A model generated the notes under the pieces. That model was not told the DNA's origin and ran no database searches. It saw only the letters and a program-made list of their open reading frames with translations. Position numbers and translations under genes: made by a program. Positions 1-5,920 of a DNA stretch of 7,714 nucleotides are shown piece after piece (position 1 is the stretch's first letter; every line of letters starts with the position of its first letter). The stretch is from Candidatus Saccharimonadia bacterium (GTDB lineage Bacteria; Patescibacteriota; Saccharimonadia; Saccharimonadales; SZUA-47): assembly GCA_938050265.1 (NCBI GenBank), contig CALLJT010000038.1:1-7714 (forward strand), written 5' to 3'.

Positions 1-1118
1 ATAAACTGAGCCTTAAGCGTGCGCCGATACCCATTGGCCATGACAGCATCCTGGTATATCGGTAGGAATATCGGAATCACCTCGTGCTTACCGTTAAACG
101 CAAAGTAGCTCCGCCAGAACTGATGCCCGTCCTCTACGATCGTACGTTTGCTCCAGAAATCAGTCTGTATAAGAGCGGCAAGCGACTGAGCATGCGCAGA
201 AAAGTTGCGCAGCATATGCTGGCGCAGTCCCTGAATTAGCATCCAGTAGCTGTTCCCTGTGGCGATCACTCGCATAGCAGCAGGAGCATCCCAGATATTG
301 TTCGTGAACATCGGTATCGGCTGATACGACATATACAGCGGGTCGTGGGACATGGCGTACACATAGGACAAGCAGCTGAAATATCGTTCATGCGGACGAT
401 TATCCGCGTCCAACGTCGTGACAACCACATGCAGTGGGTTGATACCTTTTTTGGCGACGATGCGAGCAAGCTCGTGCCCGGCATACGTTATGTTTGGCCC
501 TTTGCCTATGACTTCACCTGGGGCGTCGACGTGCTTCACGGCTTTGCTCACCATGAACACATTTTTGTATTCACGCATCAGAGCCTTCGCCTGCTTCTCT
601 ACCACGTCGCCACCACGTTGTTCGTAGGCAAGGATAACGATCATTGTGCTCGGGTCAAGCGTGCTGTTTGCCACACTCTCCAGTGTAGGCTTGAGGATCT
701 CAAGCGCCTCATTATACGTCGCCACGATAACTGCGTGCACAATTTTCTGAGGATCAATACCGTTTGGGTTCTGCTGGATACGCGCCATGTTGTCATAGTG
801 CCACTGCGGATGCGGGCGTGATGCGTCTCGGTTAGTAATGTCTGCGCTCAGTGCTTCCCAGTCTAGTTTGACGTGCTTCTCCAGAAGCTTCCAGCCCTGT
901 ATAGAGCGCATGTTCAGTGCTACAGCTTTCACAAACCACAGCACGAGATACGCAATCATCAGATACGCTGACATCTCTACGCCCCACTCACCCATGAACG
1001 CCAGCGTAAACGGCAGCAGAAGCGCGAGCCACGTCATAGCACCAGGCATGATTTCTAGTAGACGATATCCGAAACTTTTTTCCTCGTTATACGGTATCTC
1101 GTAGGCAAACTTCTGCAT
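1..1118 (-). CDS. GT2-family processive membrane glycosyltransferase (cellulose-synthase-like), 3' end beyond window
   Basis: Partial gene: 372 codons are visible and the frame is still open at base 1. The protein probably transfers sugar from a nucleotide sugar to a growing polysaccharide at the membrane. Two membrane helices lie at about 26-43 and 48-67. The GT-A domain starts with a hydrophobic strand and ATYNEA (133-138). A DxD-type metal/nucleotide site follows in TTLDADNRPH (D237, D239), and the catalytic-base region is VEDGHQFWR (E329, D330) with YQDAV after it. The QxxRW motif and the C-terminal helices expected of this family would lie just past the edge. The ATG at 1118 is fixed by an in-frame TAG three codons upstream; AGGA lies about 11 bases ahead. 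The gene follows the small membrane gene by 13 bases, so the two are probably co-transcribed. GT2 membership is firm; the product (exopolysaccharide, glycan or lipid-linked sugar) cannot be read from the sequence. Confidence 0.9.
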   Translation of the reverse strand, partial: MQKFAYEIPYNEEKSFGYRLLEIMPGAMTWLALLLPFTLAFMGEWGVEMSAYLMIAYLVLWFVKAVALNMRSIQGWKLLEKHVKLDWEALSADITNRDASRPHPQWHYDNMARIQQNPNGIDPQKIVHAVIVATYNEALEILKPTLESVANSTLDPSTMIVILAYEQRGGDVVEKQAKALMREYKNVFMVSKAVKHVDAPGEVIGKGPNITYAGHELARIVAKKGINPLHVVVTTLDADNRPHERYFSCLSYVYAMSHDPLYMSYQPIPMFTNNIWDAPAAMRVIATGNSYWMLIQGLRQHMLRNFSAHAQSLAALIQTDFWSKRTIVEDGHQFWRSYFAFNGKHEVIPIFLPIYQDAVMANGYRRTLKAQF

Positions 1119-1131
1119 GACGCACTACATC

Positions 1132-1482
1132 CTATAGCGTTGTTAGTGCTGAAAAAATAATAATGTCCATTACCAGTAGCAGAATATTGAGTGCCAATAC
1201 ACCCACAGCCAGATGGCGACGATGAATATACAGCTTCAGGCTCAGCAACACCGACGCGACTGTGACGACCACTGCAAACATCGCGAACTGGTATAGGTCG
1301 CTGTTAGCCCCTTGGATCTGTCCGATTTTACTTGTTTCGCGGTAGGCAACAATGCTGGTAACGTTTTCGTTCGAACTCACTCCGAGCAGCACAGTTATGA
1401 CGCTCAGCAAGAAAAACGCAGCATTAGCTCCAAGCAGCCCAAGCACCGAACGATCATGAAAATATTTTTTTGGTATGTGCAT
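1132..1482 (-). CDS. Small three-helix membrane protein, unknown family, operon partner of the GT2 enzyme
   Basis: 116 residues, not recognised. It has a short basic N-terminus (MHIPKKYFHDR) and three predicted membrane helices at about 13-35, 66-84 and 92-113. A polar loop of about 30 residues (36-65, with YRETSKIGQIQGANSD) lies between helices 1 and 2. If the basic N-terminus is cytoplasmic (positive-inside rule), this loop faces outward and the basic IHRRH segment (about 86-90) stays inside. It precedes the glycosyltransferase by 13 bases, so an accessory role in glycan synthesis or export is the simplest guess, but no motif shows it. No Shine-Dalgarno sequence is visible before the ATG, which lies only 14 bases after a good -10 element. 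An in-frame TAG a few codons upstream rules out a much longer N-terminus. Confidence 0.75.
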   Translation of the reverse strand: MHIPKKYFHDRSVLGLLGANAAFFLLSVITVLLGVSSNENVTSIVAYRETSKIGQIQGANSDLYQFAMFAVVVTVASVLLSLKLYIHRRHLAVGVLALNILLLVMDIIIFSALTTL

Positions 1483-1496
1483 AGATGTCAGTAGCT

Positions 1497-1524
1497 AGTA
1501 TATAGCAGCCGGTAGCTAGGGCAA
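1497..1524 (-). promoter_or_regulatory. Candidate sigma70-type promoter for the small membrane gene and GT2 operon
   Basis: On the minus strand, TTGCCC (1519-1524) and TATACT (1497-1502) are separated by 16 bases. Transcription would start about 7 bases after the -10 element, leaving a leader of roughly 7 nucleotides before the ATG at 1482. An exact 8-bp repeat, GTAGCTAG on the plus strand (1491-1498 and 1512-1519), sits at the -10 and -35 edges with a 21-bp period and could be a regulator site. Confidence 0.5.
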
Positions 1525-1562
1525 AACCCCAAAAAACCCTGGTGTGAGAGTGTCTATACACG

Positions 1563-2384
1563 CTACGCGCGGTCGCCTGTGTCTTTGTTTTTATCCAGCA
1601 GCCCACCGAACGAAATATACATGTACGAATACAGTATTGAACACACGACACCAAGACCAAAACTCACTAACGGATCAAACACCGCAACAGTCTGATACAC
1701 GATCACCGCAAAAATAAGCAGACCAATATAGGCAAACGGTAGATGCTTAATCCACGACTTGGCAAACCCATTGCCCTGCCCACTGTTCAGAAAACACACC
1801 GTACTCGTCAGCACCACTGGGAAACTAGCAACCACACCGCCCCACTTAGCACTCACCACATGCGCAACCATAACAGCTCCAGCAATAACCGCTCCTGACA
1901 ACATAAAACGGTCAATCAACACATGACGTGGTCGCTGAATATGCTTGGCCACCACGGGCTCATACCGACGAAAAAGCACGGCAAACCCTACAATAGCGAC
2001 CATTACCGCAGCAACTGATTCAGCAAAACTCACATAGTGTTCGACGCGACGTGCAGCGAACGCGACGAGCAACCACACCAGTCCAGCCGTGGCGATTGCA
2101 CGGGCGTACAAATATGGACCTCCTGCCCTGCCGAGCGTCGTCACCAGTGCGTACCCGTACACAAGTGCCGCTATCATCAGGGGCGGCACTACAGATACTG
2201 CCAGTTTCACATCTTCACCACCCTGTCCGACGTATATAAACACCAAGCTCACCAGCATCGTCGAAGGCACACCAGACAGTACGCCTCCTACGCGCGCACC
2301 GAGCCGTTCGCTCAGCCACACCAAACCAGACACGGTCACACCACCCGCAATAAACGACAGTACCACCCGCAATACTATTTCCAT
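1563..2384 (-). CDS. Polytopic membrane protein with two homologous halves, unknown substrate
   Basis: 273 residues, very hydrophobic, with about nine predicted membrane helices (roughly 4-24, 35-52, 62-84, 95-113, 122-139, 158-178, 181-199, 215-235, 239-259). The two halves resemble each other. ARVGGVLSGVPSTMLVSLVF followed by GQG (30-56) lines up with AKWGGVVASFPVVLTSTVCF followed by GQG (179-204), sharing a GGV-x-x-S-x-P core. Such a repeat is typical of secondary transporters and of small GlpM/DUF3147-like membrane units joined in tandem; I cannot assign a substrate or a firm family. The C-terminus (LDKNKDTGDRA) is polar. The start is bounded by an in-frame TGA three codons upstream. The gene lies 47 bases after the upstream gene's stop and seems to have its own promoter, with the ATG only 8 bases from the -10. 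Confidence 0.8.
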   Translation of the reverse strand: MEIVLRVVLSFIAGGVTVSGLVWLSERLGARVGGVLSGVPSTMLVSLVFIYVGQGGEDVKLAVSVVPPLMIAALVYGYALVTTLGRAGGPYLYARAIATAGLVWLLVAFAARRVEHYVSFAESVAAVMVAIVGFAVLFRRYEPVVAKHIQRPRHVLIDRFMLSGAVIAGAVMVAHVVSAKWGGVVASFPVVLTSTVCFLNSGQGNGFAKSWIKHLPFAYIGLLIFAVIVYQTVAVFDPLVSFGLGVVCSILYSYMYISFGGLLDKNKDTGDRA

Positions 2385-2392
2385 TACCGCTC

Positions 2393-2401
2393 ATTGTAGC
2401 A
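2393..2401 (-). promoter_or_regulatory. Extended -10 promoter element of the duplicated membrane protein gene
   Basis: The minus strand reads TGC-TACAAT (2393-2401), an extended -10 element with one mismatch to TATAAT. The -35 region is weak (TTGGGC or TTTGGG at a 15-16 base spacing). Only 8 bases separate TACAAT from the ATG at 2384, so the transcript would start at or next to the start codon. No Shine-Dalgarno sequence is present. Confidence 0.4.
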
Positions 2402-2431
2402 GATGCAATTTCCGCCCAAAGTTCGCGCCAA

Positions 2432-3859
2432 TCAAAACTCTTGGCTAATGCGCATGAGGTATTCTTTTGGCACTTGCAGCCTCACCTCAGTTTCGAGAAT
2501 ATTCTCGTTTTGCTGTTGCTGCTCGTCGGCAACGAACCGGCTCTTAGGCGCGCCGAACTTCTTCTGGTCGGTAAAAAACAGCACCTCCTGTGATTCATTA
2601 GCAAACAGCAATTGATTGTCCTGCACACTGTCGTGCGGCACGTACTGTGCGCTCGCTATCGGGAGCGATACACCAGGGATCACCAACGTAATTTCACCAC
2701 TCCCAGGATCGTACGCGACCAACCGAGACAGCGACACAACTGGGCTTGTCGACTCGGACACCGGTACACCCAGCACCTCATCAGTTGTCTCGACAGTCCA
2801 CACCATACCATCTGGTGCCACCTGAGCGAACACGCTACCTACACCTCCTGATTCTGTCGTCTCCACAATTGTCTGGAGCTGATCAGTACCTCTGTCGTAC
2901 AAACTCACGACCTGACGAGCGCCCTCATCGTCTTCCGTAGACTCGACCACGTATAGCTGTGTTTCGCTGTACTGCTGCGTGCGGCCTGGACCGTCGTACC
3001 ACAACTCCGAGTCTGCACACGCAGTCTTTTCGTCGAGCTTACAGCGGTACGTCGCACCGTCAGTATCTGACCCAAGTTCAATATATAGATGCTCACCCCG
3101 AACAAACATGGGCGACACAAGCATGCCCTTGCTCTCTCCTGGCATAGGCGTTTCGGTTATAGATGCATACTGCTGCGTATCATAATTAAACGCTTCGAGC
3201 CGAATCGTCGCACGTGCATCCTCGCCCGACCCAGTCGCCGTAAAAAACAACCAGTCACCCCATGCAAGCGACTGCCGCCAGTCATGTTCAGACCGCTCCA
3301 GCCATTTTTCACCACTAAGCGATTCCAGACTATAAAACTCGCCTGTATTGTCTACCGAAAACTGAGCATCAGATATACGCACTATCGGTGGCTCCTCTAC
3401 TGCGGTAGGATCACCTTCTTCTTCGTCCGGCTTGCTTGATGCCGAACGCAGGTCGGCGTCGTCCACCTGGCTTGCCTGCTCTACGCCGCCGCCACCCAGC
3501 AGCAGCCCAGCAACCACCACGCCTACTACAGCAGCAGCTACACCAGCTCCAATTGGCATCATATGCGACCGCACAAACGCACCTACCCCTGTTTCTTTCG
3601 GCGGCGTAAAGCCGACAAACTTGAGATCCTCAACAGGCTCATTCGCGATACGCTCCGCCTCTCTCTCTGCTTCGACGACTGCCGTAGGCCTGACGACAGC
3701 ACCACCCAGCACGACAGGCTCATCCGCCTGCTCAGACGCTACACCAGACGTATGCTCAGTAGTTTGCTTGACCTGCTCAGACGATGCGCCCTGCATTTCA
3801 GTCACATCCGCTTGATCATCAAGCCCTTCAAGAGAATCCACACCGTTATCCATACGCAT
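2432..3859 (-). CDS. Single-pass membrane protein with acidic cytoplasmic tail and large extracytoplasmic beta-rich domain
   Basis: 475 residues from the ATG at 3859, family not recognised. Residues 1-100 are polar, acidic and probably disordered. Residues 101-121 (MPIGAG, then Ala/Val/Leu, ending LLLGGGG) form one membrane helix. Residues 127-157 are an acidic linker. From about 158 to 440 the sequence alternates short strand-like stretches with turns (DWLFFTATGSG, EHLYIELGSDTDG, QVVSLYDRGTDQLQ, DGMVWTVE, RLVAYDPGSGEITLV), as in beta-propeller repeats. C273 and C281 could form a disulfide outside the cell. The tail 446-475 is Gln/Glu-rich. A purine-rich GGGGGGAGG stands 9 bases before the ATG at 3859. 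A competing promoter reading would instead favour the in-frame ATG at 3853 as a leaderless start. Anchoring and outward placement are inferred from the helix and charge pattern; a sensor, adhesin or envelope-binding role is only a guess. Confidence 0.8.
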   Translation of the reverse strand: MRMDNGVDSLEGLDDQADVTEMQGASSEQVKQTTEHTSGVASEQADEPVVLGGAVVRPTAVVEAEREAERIANEPVEDLKFVGFTPPKETGVGAFVRSHMMPIGAGVAAAVVGVVVAGLLLGGGGVEQASQVDDADLRSASSKPDEEEGDPTAVEEPPIVRISDAQFSVDNTGEFYSLESLSGEKWLERSEHDWRQSLAWGDWLFFTATGSGEDARATIRLEAFNYDTQQYASITETPMPGESKGMLVSPMFVRGEHLYIELGSDTDGATYRCKLDEKTACADSELWYDGPGRTQQYSETQLYVVESTEDDEGARQVVSLYDRGTDQLQTIVETTESGGVGSVFAQVAPDGMVWTVETTDEVLGVPVSESTSPVVSLSRLVAYDPGSGEITLVIPGVSLPIASAQYVPHDSVQDNQLLFANESQEVLFFTDQKKFGAPKSRFVADEQQQQNENILETEVRLQVPKEYLMRISQEF

Positions 3860-3888
3860 ATTGTATAGCCTCCCCCCACAGATTCCAA
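3860..3888 (-). promoter_or_regulatory. Overlapping promoter and Shine-Dalgarno signals of the anchored surface protein gene
   Basis: The minus strand shows TTGGAA (3883-3888), a 17-base spacer and TACAAT (3860-3865). TACAAT touches the ATG at 3859 and lies 6 bases before the next in-frame ATG at 3853. The spacer contains GGGGGGAGG (3869-3877), which is well placed as a ribosome-binding site for the ATG at 3859. Both readings cannot hold on one transcript: if this promoter is used, the mRNA is leaderless from 3853; if transcription starts further upstream, the Shine-Dalgarno sequence and the ATG at 3859 apply. Confidence 0.4.
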
Positions 3889-3932
3889 CCAACACCCAGC
3901 AGCAAGTGGCCCCTCACGCTAGGTGCGCTGAA

Positions 3933-4070
3933 CTATGTTACTAGTTCAAACCAGATAATCTTAACGGGCGTACTGGGACCAACAGGTTGCCCGTAGTAGC
4001 CTTTGTAGGTTCTGTACATAGCTTCGTCTGACTCGAAGGCTTCGTGCCCCTCTTTATCGCTGTCGGTTAA
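3933..4070 (-). pseudogene. C-terminal fragment of an unidentified protein, 5' end missing
   Basis: An open minus-strand frame of 45 codons ends at TAG (3933-3935). It reads protein-like rather than random: an acidic helix-like part (DSDKEGHEAFESDEAMYR), then TYKGYYGQPVGPSTP and a hydrophobic C-terminal strand VKIIWFELVT. I do not recognise the family. There is no plausible start codon or ribosome-binding site, and the frame meets a TAG at 4089-4091 soon after crossing into the toxin fragment. The likely N-terminal part is therefore lost. The fragment abuts the plus-strand RelE remnant almost exactly, which suggests that one event removed both 5' ends. A chance open frame of this length is possible. 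Confidence 0.4.
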
Positions 4071-4262
4071 GCTACCAAGCGGCTTGAACTATGGCAAGAA
4101 GAACCCGATCATCCTCTGCTTCGAAACCACGCTTTGAGCGGTGATTACAAGGGTAAGTTCAGCATAAACATCACTGGAGATGTTCGGGCGATCTACGAAG
4201 AAAAAGACACTACAATCGTAGTATACCTAATGATCGGCACACATTCGCAGCTATACGGGTAA
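4071..4262 (+). pseudogene. RelE/YafQ-type mRNA interferase toxin, N-terminally truncated remnant
   Basis: 63 codons plus TAA on the plus strand, preceded directly by an in-frame TAA and without a usable start. It matches the C-terminal two thirds of RelE/StbE/YafQ-family toxins, in order: a helix end KRLELW with a xxPDHPLLRNHAL segment, the LSGDYKGKFSINI strands, DVRAIYEEKDTTIVVYLM, and the signature ending IGTHSQLYG. Intact members are about 85-90 residues, so roughly 25 N-terminal residues, including the first strand and helix, are missing. In the family the toxin cleaves mRNA on the ribosome and is held in check by a partner antitoxin. No antitoxin gene is visible on either side. It is the only coding remnant on the plus strand and is presumably non-functional. 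The family assignment is secure from the motif run; the cause of truncation is inferred. Confidence 0.8.
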
Positions 4263-4356
4263 ACACAAAACCCACCCAAAAAGAGACAGCTAAAACCTAT
4301 AGATTTGCCACAACAAACTCAACAAGCGACCATTGCGTCAGGTGGCTGGAACTTTC

Positions 4357-4398
4357 GTGCAAGTTGGGGTCTATCAACGGTGCAAGTTTAGGGGCTAT
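4357..4398. repeat. Imperfect 23-bp-period direct repeat at the 3' end of the Fic gene
   Basis: GTGCAAGTT occurs at 4357-4365 and again at 4380-4388. Each copy is followed by a related block (GGGGTCTAT after the first, TAGGGGCTAT after the second). The second copy covers the stop codon of the Fic gene. Origin and role are unknown. Confidence 0.5.
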
Positions 4399-5714
4399 TT
4401 ATAGGCTAACGTATTGAGTTTTTTCGAAGCGTAGTATCTGTGTGTTCTTCCGTCCTTGTGCCTCTCAAGTAATCCTGCATCGAATAAACCAAATATATCG
4501 TTTCTTGCCGTGTTTCTCGCTATACCGTTCATGGTTTTATGGGATTTTTCCGTCGAATAGTTAGTGTCTTCAGAAAGCAGGTAATATACCAATTGCTTCT
4601 GTCTATCATTGAGGTGAACTACTCCTTTAAGTTTCTTCTCGATGTGTTTATTCTCATCTTCTAACGAAGCCACGTAGTCATCAAATTCCCCTATTGCAGT
4701 ACGTACCCTTCGAACAGAGTAGTCAATAAAATATGTTAAATCCAAGTTATCCTGTTCGCTATGTATATACGCGTAGGTATACTGCTTTTTTGCACGCTTG
4801 ATAATGAGCGAGACAGGTATATATGCCATACCCCAGTAATCATGCTTCAGCAAGTACCAATAGAATATAGAGCGAGCGATCCTACCATTACCATCCGAAA
4901 ACGGATGGAGGTAGCCCATCCAAAAATGCAGTATCGAAGCCTTTACTATGGGGTGGATAAACTCTTCATCATTGTTCGCATACTCGATAAATCTATCCAG
5001 CTCTTTAGTGACAAATTCTGAGCCAGGAGCGGTATGTGCAATTTTGCCGTTAAAAATGACGTGCACGTCATCTCCAGGAATCCTAAATCTACCTACATCA
5101 TCCTCGTCTTCCATTGTGTTACGGGTTAGGTTACCGTGCATCTCCAATAAAACTTCACGGCTTAATTCCCTGCTCTTGTAGTCATCTTCAATCATTGAGA
5201 GAGTCCGATAGTTATTAAAGATCATCCACTCAGATGTATTTTTTGGCTTGCGCTGTTCAGCAATCATTTTTTTTGCGTGCTTTCTTGTAGTGCTAGCCCC
5301 CTCTAGCTGACTTGAGGCTATTGCTTCTTCGAGAATACCCCTGGAGAGAAACTTCTGTCTTTCTTCGGCGTTCGTTTTTGTCACCAAAAACTTTCCACCA
5401 ATCTGCAAGTCGATACTATGTAGAATACGATCAAAGTCAGGGAGCCTGACATAGGTAAATGGATCGCCATTCACGGATTTTACAGGTGTTTCAATCGAGG
5501 AAATTTTTCTTACTATACGTGCTGTCATCCATGCATCAGATTTTGTGTAGCCTTTAGGCGCTTCACGATGCATCGCCCTCTTCCAGAAGAGATATTTTGG
5601 TGCGTTTATAGATGAATAGTAGGGCCTGAAATTCGAAGCTTCACTAAAGTACCTTTTAATGAGCTCCTCGTCGGGGCTATCTCTTCTCGGTTGCTTAATA
5701 ATTATTCTGTCCAT
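4395..5714 (-). CDS. Fic-family AMP transferase, class II (N-terminal inhibitory helix), with C-terminal winged-helix domain
   Basis: 439 residues. Fic enzymes transfer AMP (sometimes another nucleotide part) from ATP to a hydroxyl side chain of a target protein. The catalytic motif is complete: HPFSDGNGRIAR at 270-281, with His270 as the base, Asp274 for metal and the anion-binding GNGR. An (S/T)xxxE(G/N) inhibitory motif is present upstream as SSQLEG (134-139). Glu138 would reach Arg281 and block productive ATP binding, which is class II architecture. The flap that docks target peptides is likely FRIPGDDVHVIF...HTAP (210-230). Residues about 369-430 form a winged-helix-like DNA-binding domain (NGIARNTARNDIFGLFDAGLLERHKDGRTHRYYA region), so DNA binding or self-regulation is likely. 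The ATG is fixed by an in-frame TGA at 5721-5723; no Shine-Dalgarno sequence is seen. Several lines of the gene are AT-richer than the left genes, suggesting acquisition. The target protein is unknown, and no separate antitoxin gene is needed given the built-in inhibitor. Confidence 0.93.
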   Translation of the reverse strand: MDRIIIKQPRRDSPDEELIKRYFSEASNFRPYYSSINAPKYLFWKRAMHREAPKGYTKSDAWMTARIVRKISSIETPVKSVNGDPFTYVRLPDFDRILHSIDLQIGGKFLVTKTNAEERQKFLSRGILEEAIASSQLEGASTTRKHAKKMIAEQRKPKNTSEWMIFNNYRTLSMIEDDYKSRELSREVLLEMHGNLTRNTMEDEDDVGRFRIPGDDVHVIFNGKIAHTAPGSEFVTKELDRFIEYANNDEEFIHPIVKASILHFWMGYLHPFSDGNGRIARSIFYWYLLKHDYWGMAYIPVSLIIKRAKKQYTYAYIHSEQDNLDLTYFIDYSVRRVRTAIGEFDDYVASLEDENKHIEKKLKGVVHLNDRQKQLVYYLLSEDTNYSTEKSHKTMNGIARNTARNDIFGLFDAGLLERHKDGRTHRYYASKKLNTLAYK

Positions 5715-5800
5715 TGATGATCAGTATGTGTTCAATTGGTGTTCAACTGGACACATAATATCACATGTGCAGTATCTGTTCAATTAATGATCAATTGAAC
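5708..5800. repeat. Operator-like repeat cluster around the Fic promoter
   Basis: The plus strand contains GTTCAATTG (5730-5738), GTTCAACTG (5741-5749), GTTCAATTA (5778-5786) and an inverted copy AATTGAAC (5793-5800). The last two form a perfect 8-bp inverted repeat with a 7-base spacer. The 16-mer CAGTATGTGTTCAATT (5722-5737) recurs at 5770-5785 with one mismatch, 48 bp apart. TGATCA occurs at 5718-5723 and 5788-5793. The left end, CTGTCCATTGATGATCA, overlaps the Fic start codon and resembles the 5776-5793 block. The layout fits cooperative binding by a repressor, perhaps the winged-helix domain of the Fic protein. Confidence 0.7.
5755..5783 (-). promoter_or_regulatory. Strong candidate promoter of the Fic gene
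   Basis: On the minus strand, TTGAAC (5778-5783) is followed by exactly 17 bases and then TATTAT (5755-5760). TGA immediately before TATTAT gives an extended -10 (TGnTATTAT). The transcript would start about 33 bases before the ATG at 5714. The -35 hexamer is itself part of a GTTCAATT repeat, and two further copies lie just downstream of the expected start, so a repressor bound there would block polymerase. Confidence 0.65.
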
Positions 5801-5836
5801 ATTAAAACTCACTGCCCGATCCATAGCGACTTCGAA

Positions 5837-5867
5837 ATAAAAACACCCAGCGTCCAATTAGCACTGG
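5837..5867 (-). terminator. Candidate intrinsic terminator downstream of the HAD-like gene
   Basis: On the minus strand, CCAGTG and CGCTGG (5862-5867 and 5847-5852) form a six-pair stem with one G-U pair around a 9-base loop, followed by GTGTTTTTATTT. It lies between the HAD-like gene and the Fic promoter, where a terminator is expected. Confidence 0.5.
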
Positions 5868-5887
5868 CGAAAGGTCCCCGCAGTTTC

Positions 5888-5920
5888 AAAAAAGTTAGCC
5901 CACCTACCCGCTGCAGCTAA
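5888..5920 (-). terminator. Weak hairpin with T-run overlapping the HAD-like stop codon
   Basis: On the minus strand, TTAGC (containing the TAG stop) pairs with GCTAA across a G-rich 16-base loop and is followed by C and six T residues (5888-5893). The stem is only five pairs. It may act together with the stronger hairpin about 30 bases further on. Confidence 0.35.

Larger units (their letters stand above)
3860..4394. other. 535-base segment without an intact gene
   Basis: This stretch between the surface protein gene and the Fic gene contains the start signals of the former, then two gene fragments meeting head to head near 4070 (entered separately). After 4262 comes a 132-base AT-rich tail with no convincing gene. 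The tail includes a weak 5-bp stem (AACTT at 4350-4354 with AAGTT at 4361-4365) without a T-run, and an imperfect direct repeat that runs into the 3' end of the Fic gene. I see no RNA gene, insertion sequence or strong terminator here. Confidence 0.6.

Noticed and set aside
345..821. 158-codon open frame on the plus strand
   Set aside because: It lies wholly antisense to the glycosyltransferase, whose minus-strand frame carries clear GT2 motifs; the plus-strand product is rich in His, Arg and Cys and has no recognisable motif.
2037..2448. Two overlapping plus-strand open frames of about 120 codons
   Set aside because: They are antisense to the duplicated membrane protein; the composition (His, Arg, Thr, Pro) is that of a mirror frame.
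3432..3868. Plus-strand open frames of 127 and 101 codons
   Set aside because: They mirror the low-complexity acidic N-terminus of the surface protein, giving Ser/Thr/Pro-rich or Arg/Leu-rich sequence without real gene signals.
4294..4395. Minus-strand peptide ending LTQWSLVEFVVANL downstream of the Fic gene
   Set aside because: It looks somewhat protein-like, but a stop precedes it immediately and the plus strand gives similarly open short frames over the same bases, so coding cannot be decided.
5708..5800. CRISPR array
   Set aside because: The repeated words are short, uneven in spacing and in both orientations, and they coincide with a promoter; there are no regular spacers or cas genes.
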